A DNA stretch of 64,000 nt, from the NCBI RefSeq assembly GCF_035645195.1, contig NZ_DASQNA010000007.1:367883-431882 (forward strand), written 5' to 3'. Shown here in pieces: positions 38,678 through 49,022 of the stretch. Source of the DNA: Paenibacillus sp. (GTDB lineage Bacteria; Bacillota; Bacilli; Paenibacillales; YIM-B00363). Below the pieces are notes generated by a model. It saw only the letters and a list, made by a program, of their open reading frames with translations. It made no database searches and had not been told where the DNA came from. Made by a program: the position numbers and the translations under genes. Numbering within the stretch: position 1 is the first letter of the stretch; each line of letters opens with the position of its first letter.

Positions 38678-40642
38678 GTGCCAAGGCATCTCGTAACCGG
38701 CAACGGCAAAATGCTCATCAATCTGGATCGGAACGGTTATATTCGTGACTTGTATTACCCTTATGTCGGACAATTAAACCATGTGAGCGGCTACCACTGC
38801 CGGGTCGGCGTTTGGGTCGCCGGCGAATTCGCCTGGCTCGCGGACGACGCGTGGCAGCGTACGCTCGATTACGAGGACGACTCGCTCGTGACGCGGCTCA
38901 CCGCCTCGCACCCGAGGCTCGGGGTGACGCTGACGATCAACGACGGTGTGCACCAGCGAGAGGATATTTTCATCCGCCGCTTTACTGTCCGCAACGACGC
39001 CGATCATGAACGCGAAGTGCGGTTGTTCTTCCACCAAGACCTCGTCATCAACGAAACCGAAGTCGGCGACACCGCAGCCTACTACCCCGCGAACAACACG
39101 GTTTTCCATTACAAAAGGGATCACTACTTCATGTTCAACGGCTCCACCGGACAAGAAGGCATTTATCAATATACTACAGGCGTCAAGCGATTTCATCAAG
39201 CGGAAGGCACATGGAAAGACGCGGAAGACGGTCATCTCATGGGCAATCCGATCGCGCAGGGCTCCGTAGACAGCACGATTTCGTTCCGGCTGTTCGTGCA
39301 GCCGAACGACTCGCACACGATGTATTACTGGATGACCGCCGGACATACGCTCGACGAAGTGCGGAAGCTGAATACTTACGTTCGCGAAAGCGGCCCGGGC
39401 AACCTGCTCGACCGCACCAAAATTTACTGGCAGCGCTGGGTCAACAAGCAGTCGCGCGGCTTCGCCGATTTACGCGGCGACGTCGTGTCCATGTATAAGC
39501 AGAGCCTGCTGACCGTGCGGACGCAAATCGACGAGCGCGGCGCCATTATCGCGGCCAACGACACCGACATCTTGAACTACAACCGCGACCATTACAGCTA
39601 TATGTGGCCGCGGGACGGTGCTCTCGTCGCCTACGCGATGTCGATGGCGGGCTATCAGGGCATGGTCGTGCCGTTCTTCCATTTTTGCGCGAAGGCGATT
39701 ACGGAGGAAGGCTACCTCCACCATAAATACAACCCGGACGGCACCGTCGGCTCGTCGTGGCACCCGTACGTGCACAACGGCCAGCAGCAGCTGCCGATCC
39801 AGGAGGACGAAACGGCGCTCGTCCTGTTCGCCCTGTGGGCGGACTACGCCAAGCACGGCGTCATCGAGCTGCCGCAGTCGCTGTACCCGAGCCTCATCCG
39901 GAAGGCCGCCCGCTTCCTCTACTCGTACGTCGATCCGGAGCTGCAGCTTCCGAAGCCGAGCTACGACCTGTGGGAGGAACGGTACGGCATCTACACGTTC
40001 ACGGCGTCGGCCGTGTACGGCGGTATGGTGGCGGCGGCGAACTTCGCGAGATTGTTCGGCGACGACGCGCGCTGCAGCCGGTACGAGCAGGCCGCTGAGC
40101 GGATTAAGAACGGCATCCTGACTCATCTGTGGGACGAGGAAGCCGGCCGCTTCGCACGCGGACTGCAGCTGAAGGACGGGCGCTGGGAGCGCGACATGAC
40201 GCTGGAGAGCAGCATCTTCGGCATTTTCGAGTTCGGGGTGCTTCCGGCGACGGACGAGCGGGTCGTCCGAACGATGAAGCAAATCAAGGAAGGGCTGTCG
40301 ATCAAAACGGAGGTCGGCGGCATCGCGAGATACCATCAAGACCATTACTTCCAGCGGTCGACCGACCTGGACGTCGTGCCGGGCAACCCGTGGATCATCT
40401 GCACCCTGTGGATGGCGGAGTTCGAGATCGAGACGGCGTCGTCGCTCGCCGATCTGGAGTCGCCGCGCCGGACGCTGGAGTGGGTCGTCGATCACGCGAT
40501 GGAAAGCGGCGTCTTGTCCGAGCAGCTCGATCCGTTCGACGGCAGCCCGCTGTCGGTCGCCCCGCTCACGTGGTCGCACGCGACGTTCGTGCTGGCGGTG
40601 ATCAAGTACTTGGATAAATACGAGCAGTTGAAACGCGCGTAA
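38678..40642 (+). CDS. GH15 family glucoamylase/trehalase-like hydrolase
   Basis: The 654-residue protein has an N-terminal beta-sandwich (PRHLVTGNGKMLINLDRNGYIRDLYYPYVGQLNHV) and a C-terminal (alpha/alpha)6 barrel with YSYMWPRDGALVAYAMSMAG, GYLHHKYNPDGTVGSSWHPY, QEDETALVLFALWADY and LPKPSYDLWEERYGIYTFTA, the glutamate of ..DLWEER being the usual general acid. GH15 enzymes hydrolyse terminal alpha-glucosides (glucoamylase, glucodextranase, trehalase). No signal peptide is present, so it acts in the cytoplasm, perhaps on glycogen, maltodextrin or trehalose. The start is GTG 38678 after AGGAAGTGG. It is followed by a strong terminator. Confidence 0.93.
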   Translation: MPRHLVTGNGKMLINLDRNGYIRDLYYPYVGQLNHVSGYHCRVGVWVAGEFAWLADDAWQRTLDYEDDSLVTRLTASHPRLGVTLTINDGVHQREDIFIRRFTVRNDADHEREVRLFFHQDLVINETEVGDTAAYYPANNTVFHYKRDHYFMFNGSTGQEGIYQYTTGVKRFHQAEGTWKDAEDGHLMGNPIAQGSVDSTISFRLFVQPNDSHTMYYWMTAGHTLDEVRKLNTYVRESGPGNLLDRTKIYWQRWVNKQSRGFADLRGDVVSMYKQSLLTVRTQIDERGAIIAANDTDILNYNRDHYSYMWPRDGALVAYAMSMAGYQGMVVPFFHFCAKAITEEGYLHHKYNPDGTVGSSWHPYVHNGQQQLPIQEDETALVLFALWADYAKHGVIELPQSLYPSLIRKAARFLYSYVDPELQLPKPSYDLWEERYGIYTFTASAVYGGMVAAANFARLFGDDARCSRYEQAAERIKNGILTHLWDEEAGRFARGLQLKDGRWERDMTLESSIFGIFEFGVLPATDERVVRTMKQIKEGLSIKTEVGGIARYHQDHYFQRSTDLDVVPGNPWIICTLWMAEFEIETASSLADLESPRRTLEWVVDHAMESGVLSEQLDPFDGSPLSVAPLTWSHATFVLAVIKYLDKYEQLKRA

Positions 40643-40652
40643 GCGCAAATAC

Positions 40653-40697
40653 GCCTCGCCCAAGAACCTGTCGGAGGTTCGTCGGGCGAGGCTTTTT
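40653..40697 (+). terminator. Terminator after the GH15 gene
   Basis: GCCTCGCCC (40653-40661) and GGGCGAGGC (40684-40692) enclose an inner AACCT/AGGTT stem and are followed by TTTTT. Confidence 0.9.
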
Positions 40698-40819
40698 GTT
40701 GTGCTGCGCTCGGGTCTCGGGTATGCTTCGTGCTCGGCGGAGGGTGTGGCGGCGTTCAGTCGGGGGGCTGGTGATTACACCGATTCCCCCTAATCGTGGG
40801 TTTGTAAGGACCCGCCCGC

Positions 40820-42640
40820 TTACGACATCTCGCGTTGAATATCCGCGATGCGCTCCGCGTCGCCGCTGATGAGCAGCCGGTCGCCGAGCTTCACCTCGGT
40901 GTTGCCGTGCGGCACGACGAACGAATCGCCGCGGAAGATGCGCATGACGAGCGCGTCGCCGAGGAACGGCAGCTGGCGAAGCAGCATGCCGTCGTACGCC
41001 GGGTTGCGAAGCTCCGCCTCCTGGATCGAATCGTCGTGCTGCGTAATAAGCTGCACCGCGCTCGGATGCTCGATGACGGCCTTAAGCAGCGTCCTGGCCG
41101 CGTACAGCGAGGAGATCAGCTGCACGTCAGGCATTTCGACCGCTTCAAGGCTGCCGGGCGTTTCGACGCGGGCGACGACCCGCTCTACGCCCCGCTCTTT
41201 CGCCTCCCGGGCGAGCGCGAGGTTGACGTCGTCGTCCGCCGTGGCGAGCACGACGACGTCCTTGCCGAACAGCCCCGCCTCCGCAAGCGCGGCGGCGTCG
41301 AGCCGCTCCACCTCCCGCAGCGGGAAGCGCGTCGCCTTGGCATCCTTGCCCGCCTCCTCGGCGGCCGCCGTGAACAGCTCCACGTCGTACTGCTCCCGCT
41401 CCAAATCGAGCGAGACAGGCAGCGTAATGTGATTGGCCCCGACGATGCCGATCGCGGTCCGCTTCGCCTCCTGCCTCGGGAAAAACTTGCCGAAGACGAT
41501 CGGCGAAATGAAGCAGCTCAGCACGGCGACGAGAATGAGCGCCCCCCGCATCCCTTCGTCGATGATGTGAAATTTGACCGCGACTTCCGCGGCCGCCACG
41601 ACGAGGCTCAGATTCGCCGACAGCAGCACGCCGGCGCCGAACGCTTCGCGCCCGCCGAACCATTTTTTCAGGAGCAAGGACGGCACCATTTTCGCGGCGT
41701 AGAAGCTGAACAACAGCGCGGGCAGCAGCGCGAGCGCGGTCGCGTCGCCGAGCAGCGCGCCCAGATCGAGATTCGCGCCGACCATCACGAAGAAGATCGG
41801 GATGAGGAAGCCGTAGCCGAACGTCTCGAGCTTATGCACGAATTCCTTCTTCGGCATCATAAGCGACACGACCGCCCCGGCGAGGAACGCCCCGAGGATG
41901 AGCTCGACGCCGAGCGTCTCGGACAGCGCCACGAACAACAGGATGAGCGCGAACACCGCCCTCGTGCCGATCTGAATCGTGCCCGCCTTCAGCAGGTCGG
42001 TCCCTTTGCGCTCGAGCAGCCGGCGAATAATCCGGTAGGCGGCGTACACCAGCGCGAAAAACAGCGCCAGCTCCAGCAGATCCTGCATGTTTTGGGAGCG
42101 CAGGCTGATGTAGAACGCGAGCAGCAGCATCGCCGCCAAATCGAGCACGACGGTGACGAGCAGGATCGCTTGTCCGACGACCGTTTCCATCAGCCGCTTC
42201 TCTTTCAGCACCGGAACGACGATCCCGAGCGAGACGGCGGAAATGACGATCGTGAAAAAGATCGGCTCGGCGACGAGTCCCGCAGCCTGCAAGCCGAACG
42301 CCAGCAGACCCGCCGCGGCGAGCACCGCTCCCGACAGGGCGAGCCCGATGCGCAGCACGTTCGCGCCGCCGCGCTTCCGCTTGCCCGCGCCGATCACGGA
42401 GAAGTCGAGCTCCAAGCCGCTTAGAAACATAAGATAAATTAAGCCGAGAGCCGACAACAGCTCCAAGTACGGATCTTCCGCGATCCAGTTCAAGCCGCTT
42501 TTCCCGACGACGACGCCCGCAAGAATTTCCGCGACGATGACCGGAAGCACGCGAAGCCGCAGCCGATGCAGCGCCACCGGCACCAGGAAGGCGATGCCGA
42601 CGACGATCATTAACGATGTAAGCGATGCGCCGTGTTCCAA
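40820..42640 (-). CDS. CPA2-type cation/proton antiporter with TrkA-N and TrkA-C domains
   Basis: The 606-residue protein has twelve or so spans of the KefB/CPA2 type (VIVAEILAGVVVGKSGLNWI, LGLIYLMFLSGLELDF, ELILGAFLAGAVVSLMMPKK, GYGFLIPIFFVMVGANLDL). It is followed by a TrkA-N nucleotide-binding domain (AIGIVGANHITLPVSLDLER...DVVVLATADDDVNLALAREA) and TrkA-C (DALVMRIFRGDSFVVPHGNT). The glycine motif is GIVGANH rather than GxGxxG, so nucleotide binding may be altered. I start at TTG 42640, ten bases after GGAGG. It probably moves K+ or Na+ against protons and is the second antiporter in this window. Confidence 0.92.
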   Translation of the reverse strand: MEHGASLTSLMIVVGIAFLVPVALHRLRLRVLPVIVAEILAGVVVGKSGLNWIAEDPYLELLSALGLIYLMFLSGLELDFSVIGAGKRKRGGANVLRIGLALSGAVLAAAGLLAFGLQAAGLVAEPIFFTIVISAVSLGIVVPVLKEKRLMETVVGQAILLVTVVLDLAAMLLLAFYISLRSQNMQDLLELALFFALVYAAYRIIRRLLERKGTDLLKAGTIQIGTRAVFALILLFVALSETLGVELILGAFLAGAVVSLMMPKKEFVHKLETFGYGFLIPIFFVMVGANLDLGALLGDATALALLPALLFSFYAAKMVPSLLLKKWFGGREAFGAGVLLSANLSLVVAAAEVAVKFHIIDEGMRGALILVAVLSCFISPIVFGKFFPRQEAKRTAIGIVGANHITLPVSLDLEREQYDVELFTAAAEEAGKDAKATRFPLREVERLDAAALAEAGLFGKDVVVLATADDDVNLALAREAKERGVERVVARVETPGSLEAVEMPDVQLISSLYAARTLLKAVIEHPSAVQLITQHDDSIQEAELRNPAYDGMLLRQLPFLGDALVMRIFRGDSFVVPHGNTEVKLGDRLLISGDAERIADIQREMS

Positions 42641-42714
42641 CGTATGTTTTCCTCCGTTTCTCTCCCAACAACGCAAAGGACGGGGGACTCATCCGGCCCT
42701 CCCGTCCCCCAGCG

Positions 42715-43098
42715 TTAGTCTCCGTAGGTTTCTATGTATTTCTCCGCCGTCCAGAGTTTCTCCAGTTCGCCGTCGTTCTCGATTTCCACGACGATCATCC
42801 ATCCGTCCTCGTACGGCGACGCGTTGATGCGCTCGGGCGCGTCCGTCAGCGCCTCGTTCACCTTCACCACTTTGCCGGTCACCGGCGCGTACAGCTCCGA
42901 CACCGTCTTCACGGATTCCACGCTGCCGAACGGCTGGCCGAGCGACACGGTCGCGCCGACCTTCGGCAGCTCGACGAACACGATGTCGCCCAGCTCCCCT
43001 TGCGCGAATTCCGTAATGCCGACGGTCGCCAGCTTGCCTTCGACGCTGACCCATTCATGCTCTTCGGTATACTTCAAATGCGCGGGTACGTTCATCAT
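42715..43098 (-). CDS. gcvH: Glycine cleavage system H protein
   Basis: The 127-residue protein carries [40 protein letters not shown] and the lipoylation site [16 protein letters not shown] with K64 (numbering from the first ATG). H protein shuttles the aminomethyl group between the P, T and L proteins and in Bacillales also acts as the lipoyl relay for other complexes. It stands apart from gcvPA/gcvPB/gcvT, as in B. subtilis. Two ATGs (43098 and 43095) follow AGGAGG; either could start. Confidence 0.96.
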   Translation of the reverse strand: MMNVPAHLKYTEEHEWVSVEGKLATVGITEFAQGELGDIVFVELPKVGATVSLGQPFGSVESVKTVSELYAPVTGKVVKVNEALTDAPERINASPYEDGWMIVVEIENDGELEKLWTAEKYIETYGD

Positions 43099-43107
43099 GA
43101 TTCCCTC

Positions 43108-43566
43108 CTATAACGGCTTCGTTCCGACCAATTTGCGAATGCGCTGCTCCAGCAGCCCGAGCCCTTGCCCGCCGGTGTGGGCGTGCCTCAGCAAGCCGGC
43201 CTCGTCGAACAAGTAATACGCGGGCGTGCATGCGTTCCCGAACGCTCTCGCCAAGGCGCGCTCCGCGTCGATCGCGACCGGATGCGCGATGCCCCAAGCG
43301 TCCGCCGCCGCTTTCGCTGCAGCGGCGAAGCCGCCGGGCGCTTCGCCGTCCCGCGGCGCGCACACGCCGACGACGGCGAGCCCGTACGCGTCCCGCCACC
43401 GCCGCACGCGCGGCATCGCTTCCTTGCTGAGCTCGCAATCCGCGGCCCAGAAGTGCACGAGCAGCGGCGCGCCGATTCGGCGGGCGGGCTCCGCCGCCCC
43501 GTCCCGGTTCAACCAATCGCCGGCGCGGGAAAAATCGGGCAGCGCGCTGTACAATCGCATCGCCAT
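43108..43566 (-). CDS. Thioredoxin-fold protein with a single active-site cysteine
   Basis: The 152-residue protein has the TlpA/ResA layout: PLLVHFWAADCELSKEAMPR where WCxxC would be, then VVGVCAPRDGEAPGGFAAAA, GIAHPVAIDAERALARAFGN and TPAYYLFDEAGLLRHAHTGG. The usual CxxC is replaced by DCELS, with one cysteine only, so it cannot do normal dithiol exchange and may act as a one-cysteine thiol enzyme. No signal peptide or anchor is visible. It lies nine bases upstream of gcvH and is probably co-transcribed; a link to lipoyl or glycine-cleavage chemistry is only suggested. Confidence 0.8.
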   Translation of the reverse strand: MAMRLYSALPDFSRAGDWLNRDGAAEPARRIGAPLLVHFWAADCELSKEAMPRVRRWRDAYGLAVVGVCAPRDGEAPGGFAAAAKAAADAWGIAHPVAIDAERALARAFGNACTPAYYLFDEAGLLRHAHTGGQGLGLLEQRIRKLVGTKPL

Positions 43567-43638
43567 TATGGTAACACTCTCCCTCTAGATTAGTCTACGT
43601 CCATTGTACAGAAAAAACTCCTTAGACGGCACGAGCGC

Positions 43639-43670
43639 AAAAAACGGCCGGGCGCAGGCGCCCGACCGTT
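43639..43670 (-). terminator. Terminator after leuB
   Basis: Reading the minus strand, AACGGTCGGGCGC and GCGCCCGGCCGTT pair around CT, followed by TTTT. It lies 20 bases after the leuB stop. Confidence 0.85.
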
Positions 43671-43689
43671 CGTCACTAACCGTATATGC

Positions 43690-44769
43690 TTATTTCGCGA
43701 TGGCGTTCACGATCAAATCGCCCATCGCCGTCGTGCCGATCGCCTTCGACTTGTCGACGGCGATGTCGCCCGTCCGGTGGCCGGCGTCGAGCACCGACTT
43801 GACGGCGTTCTCGATCGCTGTCGCCGCGTCCTCGTAGCCGAACGTGAGGCGGAACATGAGCGCGACGGAGAGAATCGTCGCGATCGGGTTCGCGATGCCC
43901 TGGCCGGCGATGTCCGGCGCGGAGCCATGCACCGGCTCGTACAGGCCGAAGCTGCCTTCGCCCATCGACGCGGAACTCAGCATGCCGATGGAGCCCGTCA
44001 GCATCGCCGCTTCGTCGGAGAGGATGTCGCCGAACATGTTCTCGGTGACGATGACGTCGAAGCTCGTCGGGCGGCGGAGCAGCTGCATCGCGCAGTTGTC
44101 GACGAGCACGTGCTCGAGCTCGACTTCCGGATAGTCGGCCGCGATGCGGACGACCGTCTCGCGCCACAGGCGGGACGACTCGAGCACGTTCGCCTTGTCG
44201 ACGGAAGCCAATTTTTTGCGGCGCTTCAACGCGATTTCGAACGCTTGACGCGCGATGCGCTCCACTTCGGGCACGCTGTAGACGCACGTGTCTACCGCTT
44301 CTTCGCCGTTCGGTCCTTGGCGGCGGAACTTGTCGCCGAAGTAGATGCCGCCGGTCAGCTCGCGCACGACGATGAGGTCCGTGCCGCGAAGCACTTCTTC
44401 TTTAATCGTCGACGCTTCGATCAAGCAGTCGAACACGAACGCCGGGCGCAGGTTCGAGAATAGGCCGAGCGCCTTGCGGATGCCGAGCAGGCCCGTCTCC
44501 GGACGCAGCTCCTTCGGGTTGTTGTCCCATTTCGGGCCGCCGACGGCGCCGAGCAGCACCGCGTCCGCGCTTTTGCACAGCTGGAGCGTCTCTTCCGGGA
44601 GCGGCGTCCCCTTCTCGTCGATGGCGATGCCGCCGAACAAGCCGTGCTCGAACTCGAATTTGTAGCCGAACACTTCTTCCGTCTTGCGGATGACTTTGAT
44701 CGCTTCCGCGACGACCTCCGGTCCGATGCCGTCGCCGGCGATGACCGCGATTTTTTTCGTCTCTGCCAT
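43690..44769 (-). CDS. leuB: 3-isopropylmalate dehydrogenase
   Basis: The 359-residue protein opens [20 protein letters not shown] and has [55 protein letters not shown] and the NAD-specific end [20 protein letters not shown]. It oxidises 3-isopropylmalate to ketoisocaproate, the last-but-one step of leucine synthesis. It follows leuA by 164 bases on the same strand and should share its T-box-controlled transcript. leuC and leuD are not in the window, so the isomerase must be encoded elsewhere. Confidence 0.97.
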   Translation of the reverse strand: MAETKKIAVIAGDGIGPEVVAEAIKVIRKTEEVFGYKFEFEHGLFGGIAIDEKGTPLPEETLQLCKSADAVLLGAVGGPKWDNNPKELRPETGLLGIRKALGLFSNLRPAFVFDCLIEASTIKEEVLRGTDLIVVRELTGGIYFGDKFRRQGPNGEEAVDTCVYSVPEVERIARQAFEIALKRRKKLASVDKANVLESSRLWRETVVRIAADYPEVELEHVLVDNCAMQLLRRPTSFDVIVTENMFGDILSDEAAMLTGSIGMLSSASMGEGSFGLYEPVHGSAPDIAGQGIANPIATILSVALMFRLTFGYEDAATAIENAVKSVLDAGHRTGDIAVDKSKAIGTTAMGDLIVNAIAK

Positions 44770-44932
44770 GGTTCGCTTATTCCTCGTTTCTTTACTGAAT
44801 AATATCGTTATTTCGGTTGTAACATACTTCCGCTTATTTGGGAAGAATATGAAACCTATCGTCGTTATAGGCAGCGCCTATGTCCGACGAGCCGCCCGCG
44901 GCATCGCGCCGCAAGCGGCCGCCGAAACCGAG

Positions 44933-46597
44933 TCACGCCCGGCGGTTCATGTTGTTGACCGCGCTGAACAGCGCCTTGACGGACGACGTCATAATGTCCG
45001 CGTCGACGCCGGACCCCCAGTGCACGACGCCGTTCGCATCAGTGACGCCGATGTAGGAAATCGCCTGCGCGCCGGAGCCGATTTCGAGCGCATGCTCCTT
45101 GTACACCAAGTTCGAGAACGAGATGCCGAGATTCGTCTGCAGCGCGTTGCTGATCGCGTCCAGACGGCCGTTCCCGTTCCCTTCGAGCTCCTTCGTCTCC
45201 CCGTCGATCCGCACCGTCACGATCGTGGAATAGTCGTCGCTGCCTTGGAAGCGGTAGCGCACGAACGAGATCGGCTCGTTCACGTTGACGAACGATTCCT
45301 GGAAGATCGCGAAAATTTCTTCCGCCATGAGCTCCTTTTGCAGCTTGTCGGACACGTCCTTGACCCGGTAGCCGAGGCTTTCCCGCATGCCCTGCGGCAG
45401 GTCGAGACCGTACTTCTGCTGCAGCACGTACGCAACGCCGCCTTTGCCGGATTGGCTGTTGATGCGGATGATGTCCCCTTCGTATTCGCGGCCGATATCA
45501 TGCGGATCGATCGGCAGGTACGGCACGCTCCAGTGCGGCGGATTTTGCTCTTCGCGCCATTTCATGCCCTTCGCGATCGCGTCCTGGTGAGAGCCCGAGA
45601 ACGCCGTGAAGACGAGCTCGCCGCCGTAAGGCTGGCGCTCGCCGACGCGCATTCTCGTCAGCCGTTCGTACACCTTCAGGATTTCAGGGAGGTTATGGAA
45701 ATTCAGCTTCGGATCGACGCCGTGCGAGTACATGTTGAGCGCCAGCGTGACGATATCCACGTTGCCGGTGCGCTCGCCGTTGCCGAACAGCGTGCCCTCC
45801 ACGCGCTGGCCCCCGGCCAGGATGCCGAGCTCCGCGTCCGCGACGCCCGTCCCCCGGTCGTTATGCGGATGGAGCGACACGATGACGCTGTCCCGATACT
45901 TCAAATTTTCGCTCATGAACTCGATCTGACTGGCGTACACATGCGGCATCGACATCTGCACCGTCGATGGCAGGTTGATGATCACCTTATTGTCCGGCGT
46001 CGGCTGCCATACGTCGAGCACTGCGTTGCAAATCTCGAGCGCGAAATCGACCTCCGTGCCCGTGAAGCTTTCCGGCGAATATTGGAACTGGAAATTCCCC
46101 TCGGTTTGTGCCGCGCATTCCAAGAACAGCTTCGCGCCATCCACCGCGATGTCGATGATCTCCTGCTTCGACTTCCGGAACACCTGCTCGCGCTGCGCCA
46201 AGGAAGTAGAGTTATACAGATGCACGATCGCCCGTTTCGCGCCGCGGAGCGATTCGAACGTTTTCCGAATGATATGGTCGCGGGACTGGGTCAGCACCTG
46301 AATCGTGACGTCGTCCGGAATCATATCGTTCTCGATCAACGTCCGCAGGAACGTGAATTCCGTCTCCGACGCGGCCGGAAACCCGACCTCGATCTCCTTG
46401 AATCCGATATCGACGAGCATTTGGAAGTATTCGAGCTTCTCCTCCAAGTTCATCGGCACGATGAGCGCCTGGTTGCCGTCCCGAAGGTCGACGCTGCACC
46501 AAATCGGCGCTGCATCGATATATTCTTTCTGCGCCCACTTCAGGCTCTGCCGCGGAGGCATAAAATAGCCTCTGGCGTACTTCTCCACGTTATTCAT
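44933..46597 (-). CDS. leuA: 2-isopropylmalate synthase (long type)
   Basis: The 554-residue enzyme has CSVDLRDGNQALIVPMNLEE, the metal- and acyl-CoA-binding start, IGFKEIEVGFPAASETEFTF and SLHPHNDRGTGVADAELGIL with the metal-ligand histidines. The C-terminal 120 residues are the LeuA regulatory domain that binds leucine. The N-terminal extension (ARGYFMPPRQSLKWAQKEYI) marks the long LeuA type, which differs from B. subtilis LeuA. It condenses acetyl-CoA with ketoisovalerate, the first committed leucine step. Expression is controlled by the upstream T-box. Confidence 0.96.
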   Translation of the reverse strand: MNNVEKYARGYFMPPRQSLKWAQKEYIDAAPIWCSVDLRDGNQALIVPMNLEEKLEYFQMLVDIGFKEIEVGFPAASETEFTFLRTLIENDMIPDDVTIQVLTQSRDHIIRKTFESLRGAKRAIVHLYNSTSLAQREQVFRKSKQEIIDIAVDGAKLFLECAAQTEGNFQFQYSPESFTGTEVDFALEICNAVLDVWQPTPDNKVIINLPSTVQMSMPHVYASQIEFMSENLKYRDSVIVSLHPHNDRGTGVADAELGILAGGQRVEGTLFGNGERTGNVDIVTLALNMYSHGVDPKLNFHNLPEILKVYERLTRMRVGERQPYGGELVFTAFSGSHQDAIAKGMKWREEQNPPHWSVPYLPIDPHDIGREYEGDIIRINSQSGKGGVAYVLQQKYGLDLPQGMRESLGYRVKDVSDKLQKELMAEEIFAIFQESFVNVNEPISFVRYRFQGSDDYSTIVTVRIDGETKELEGNGNGRLDAISNALQTNLGISFSNLVYKEHALEIGSGAQAISYIGVTDANGVVHWGSGVDADIMTSSVKALFSAVNNMNRRA

Positions 46598-46740
46598 CCT
46601 GTTCGACCTCCCAATCCAAAATAAGAAAAACTTCTATCGAAGTACATACAAGGATGAGCGACCGCGGTTAAGTGGAAGTTTTTCTTGGTATAGAATTTAC
46701 CCGTTCCGAAGTCAGCGAAACTTATAAATTCTATAACAAT

Positions 46741-47030
46741 AAAAAAGTCTTCCGCCTCCTTGTACAAGGAGACGAAAGACTTGTCGTCTTACGCGGTACC
46801 ACTCCAGTTCATACCCGTGAAGGATATGCACTCAACGGATCAGGACGACGCCGTCCTGCTTCCTCCTGTCATAACGGTCAGGCTCCGGCTCGGCTTACTG
46901 ACGGAAAACCGCGTTCGGCGAGCGACTCCAAGGCGAGTTCGGACGATTCCCGCGGCTGCTTCGCACCGTTCAGCAGCTCTCTGAGCGCAAGAAACATCGT
47001 ACTGATCCTTATCAACGTCTTTGCTTATGC
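46741..47030 (-). ncRNA. T-box riboswitch, Leu (leuAB leader)
   Basis: The minus strand contains the T-box sequence AGTGGTACCGCG (46792-46803). It is followed by a terminator with AAGACGACAAGTCTTTCGTC and a hairpin ending AAGACTTTTTT (46741-46747). Upstream are stem I elements AGAGAGC and the specifier region CGAACTCGCCTTGGAG with CTC at 46935-46937. Uncharged tRNA-Leu should bind and prevent termination, allowing leuAB expression. The element starts after a promoter in the ilvC-leuA gap, so leuAB is independent of ilvC. Confidence 0.93.
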
Positions 47031-47035
47031 AATTC

Positions 47036-47065
47036 ATTGTACTTCACGGGATACCGCGAATTCAA
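47036..47065 (-). promoter_or_regulatory. Promoter of the leuAB T-box transcript
   Basis: On the minus strand TTGAAT (47060-47065) and TACAAT (47036-47041) are 18 bases apart, just after the ilvC stop codon. It makes leuAB a separate unit, although read-through from ilvC is possible. Confidence 0.7.
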
Positions 47066-47078
47066 GCCGTAAACCGAA

Positions 47079-48533
<1,455 letters not shown>

Positions 48534-49022
48534 TTACTTTCCGGCGCCGCGGTTGATCGCGGTGACGCCCGTGCGCGTCAGCTGCAGGATGCCGTACGGC
48601 TTCATGAGCTCGACCATCGCGTCGATCTTCTCCGTGTCGCCGACGACCTGCACGATGACCGTCGACGGCGAGATGTCGACGATGCTCGCGCGGAACGTCT
48701 CGACGACGCCGAGAATTTCCGGCCGCAAGCTCGGCTCCGCGTTCACCTTGATCAGGGCGAGCTCGCGGGACACCATCGGATTCGCGCTCAGGTCGATCAC
48801 CTTGATGACGTCGATCAGCTTGTACAGCTGCTTTTGGACTTGTTCCAGCGTCGATTCGTCGCCGGTCGTCACGATGATCATCCGGGAGAGCCCCGGTTCT
48901 TCCGAGGTCCCCACGGTGATGCTTTCGATGTTAAAGCCGCGCCGTCCGAACAGACCCGAGACGCGTTGCAGCACCCCGGGCTGGTCGTTGACGAGGACGG
49001 AGATCGTATGCTTCGTCGTCAT
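48534..49022 (-). CDS. ilvN: Acetolactate synthase small (regulatory) subunit
   Basis: The 162-residue protein starts TTKHTISVLVNDQPGVLQRV, the ACT domain that binds valine, followed by FGRRGFNIESITVGTSEEPG and MIIVTTGDESTLEQVQKQLY. The second half (PEILGVVETFRASIVDISPS, EVTGDTEKIDAMVELM-like VVGDTEKIDAMVELMKPYGI) is the C-terminal domain that also touches the catalytic subunit. It gives feedback control and full activity to IlvB. ATG 49022 overlaps the ilvB stop (ATGA), so the two subunits are made together. Confidence 0.96.
   Translation of the reverse strand: MTTKHTISVLVNDQPGVLQRVSGLFGRRGFNIESITVGTSEEPGLSRMIIVTTGDESTLEQVQKQLYKLIDVIKVIDLSANPMVSRELALIKVNAEPSLRPEILGVVETFRASIVDISPSTVIVQVVGDTEKIDAMVELMKPYGILQLTRTGVTAINRGAGK

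Noticed and set aside
44684..46624. Plus-strand frame of 646 codons opposite leuA
   Set aside because: leuA is unambiguous; the antisense frame has no ribosome binding site or family match.
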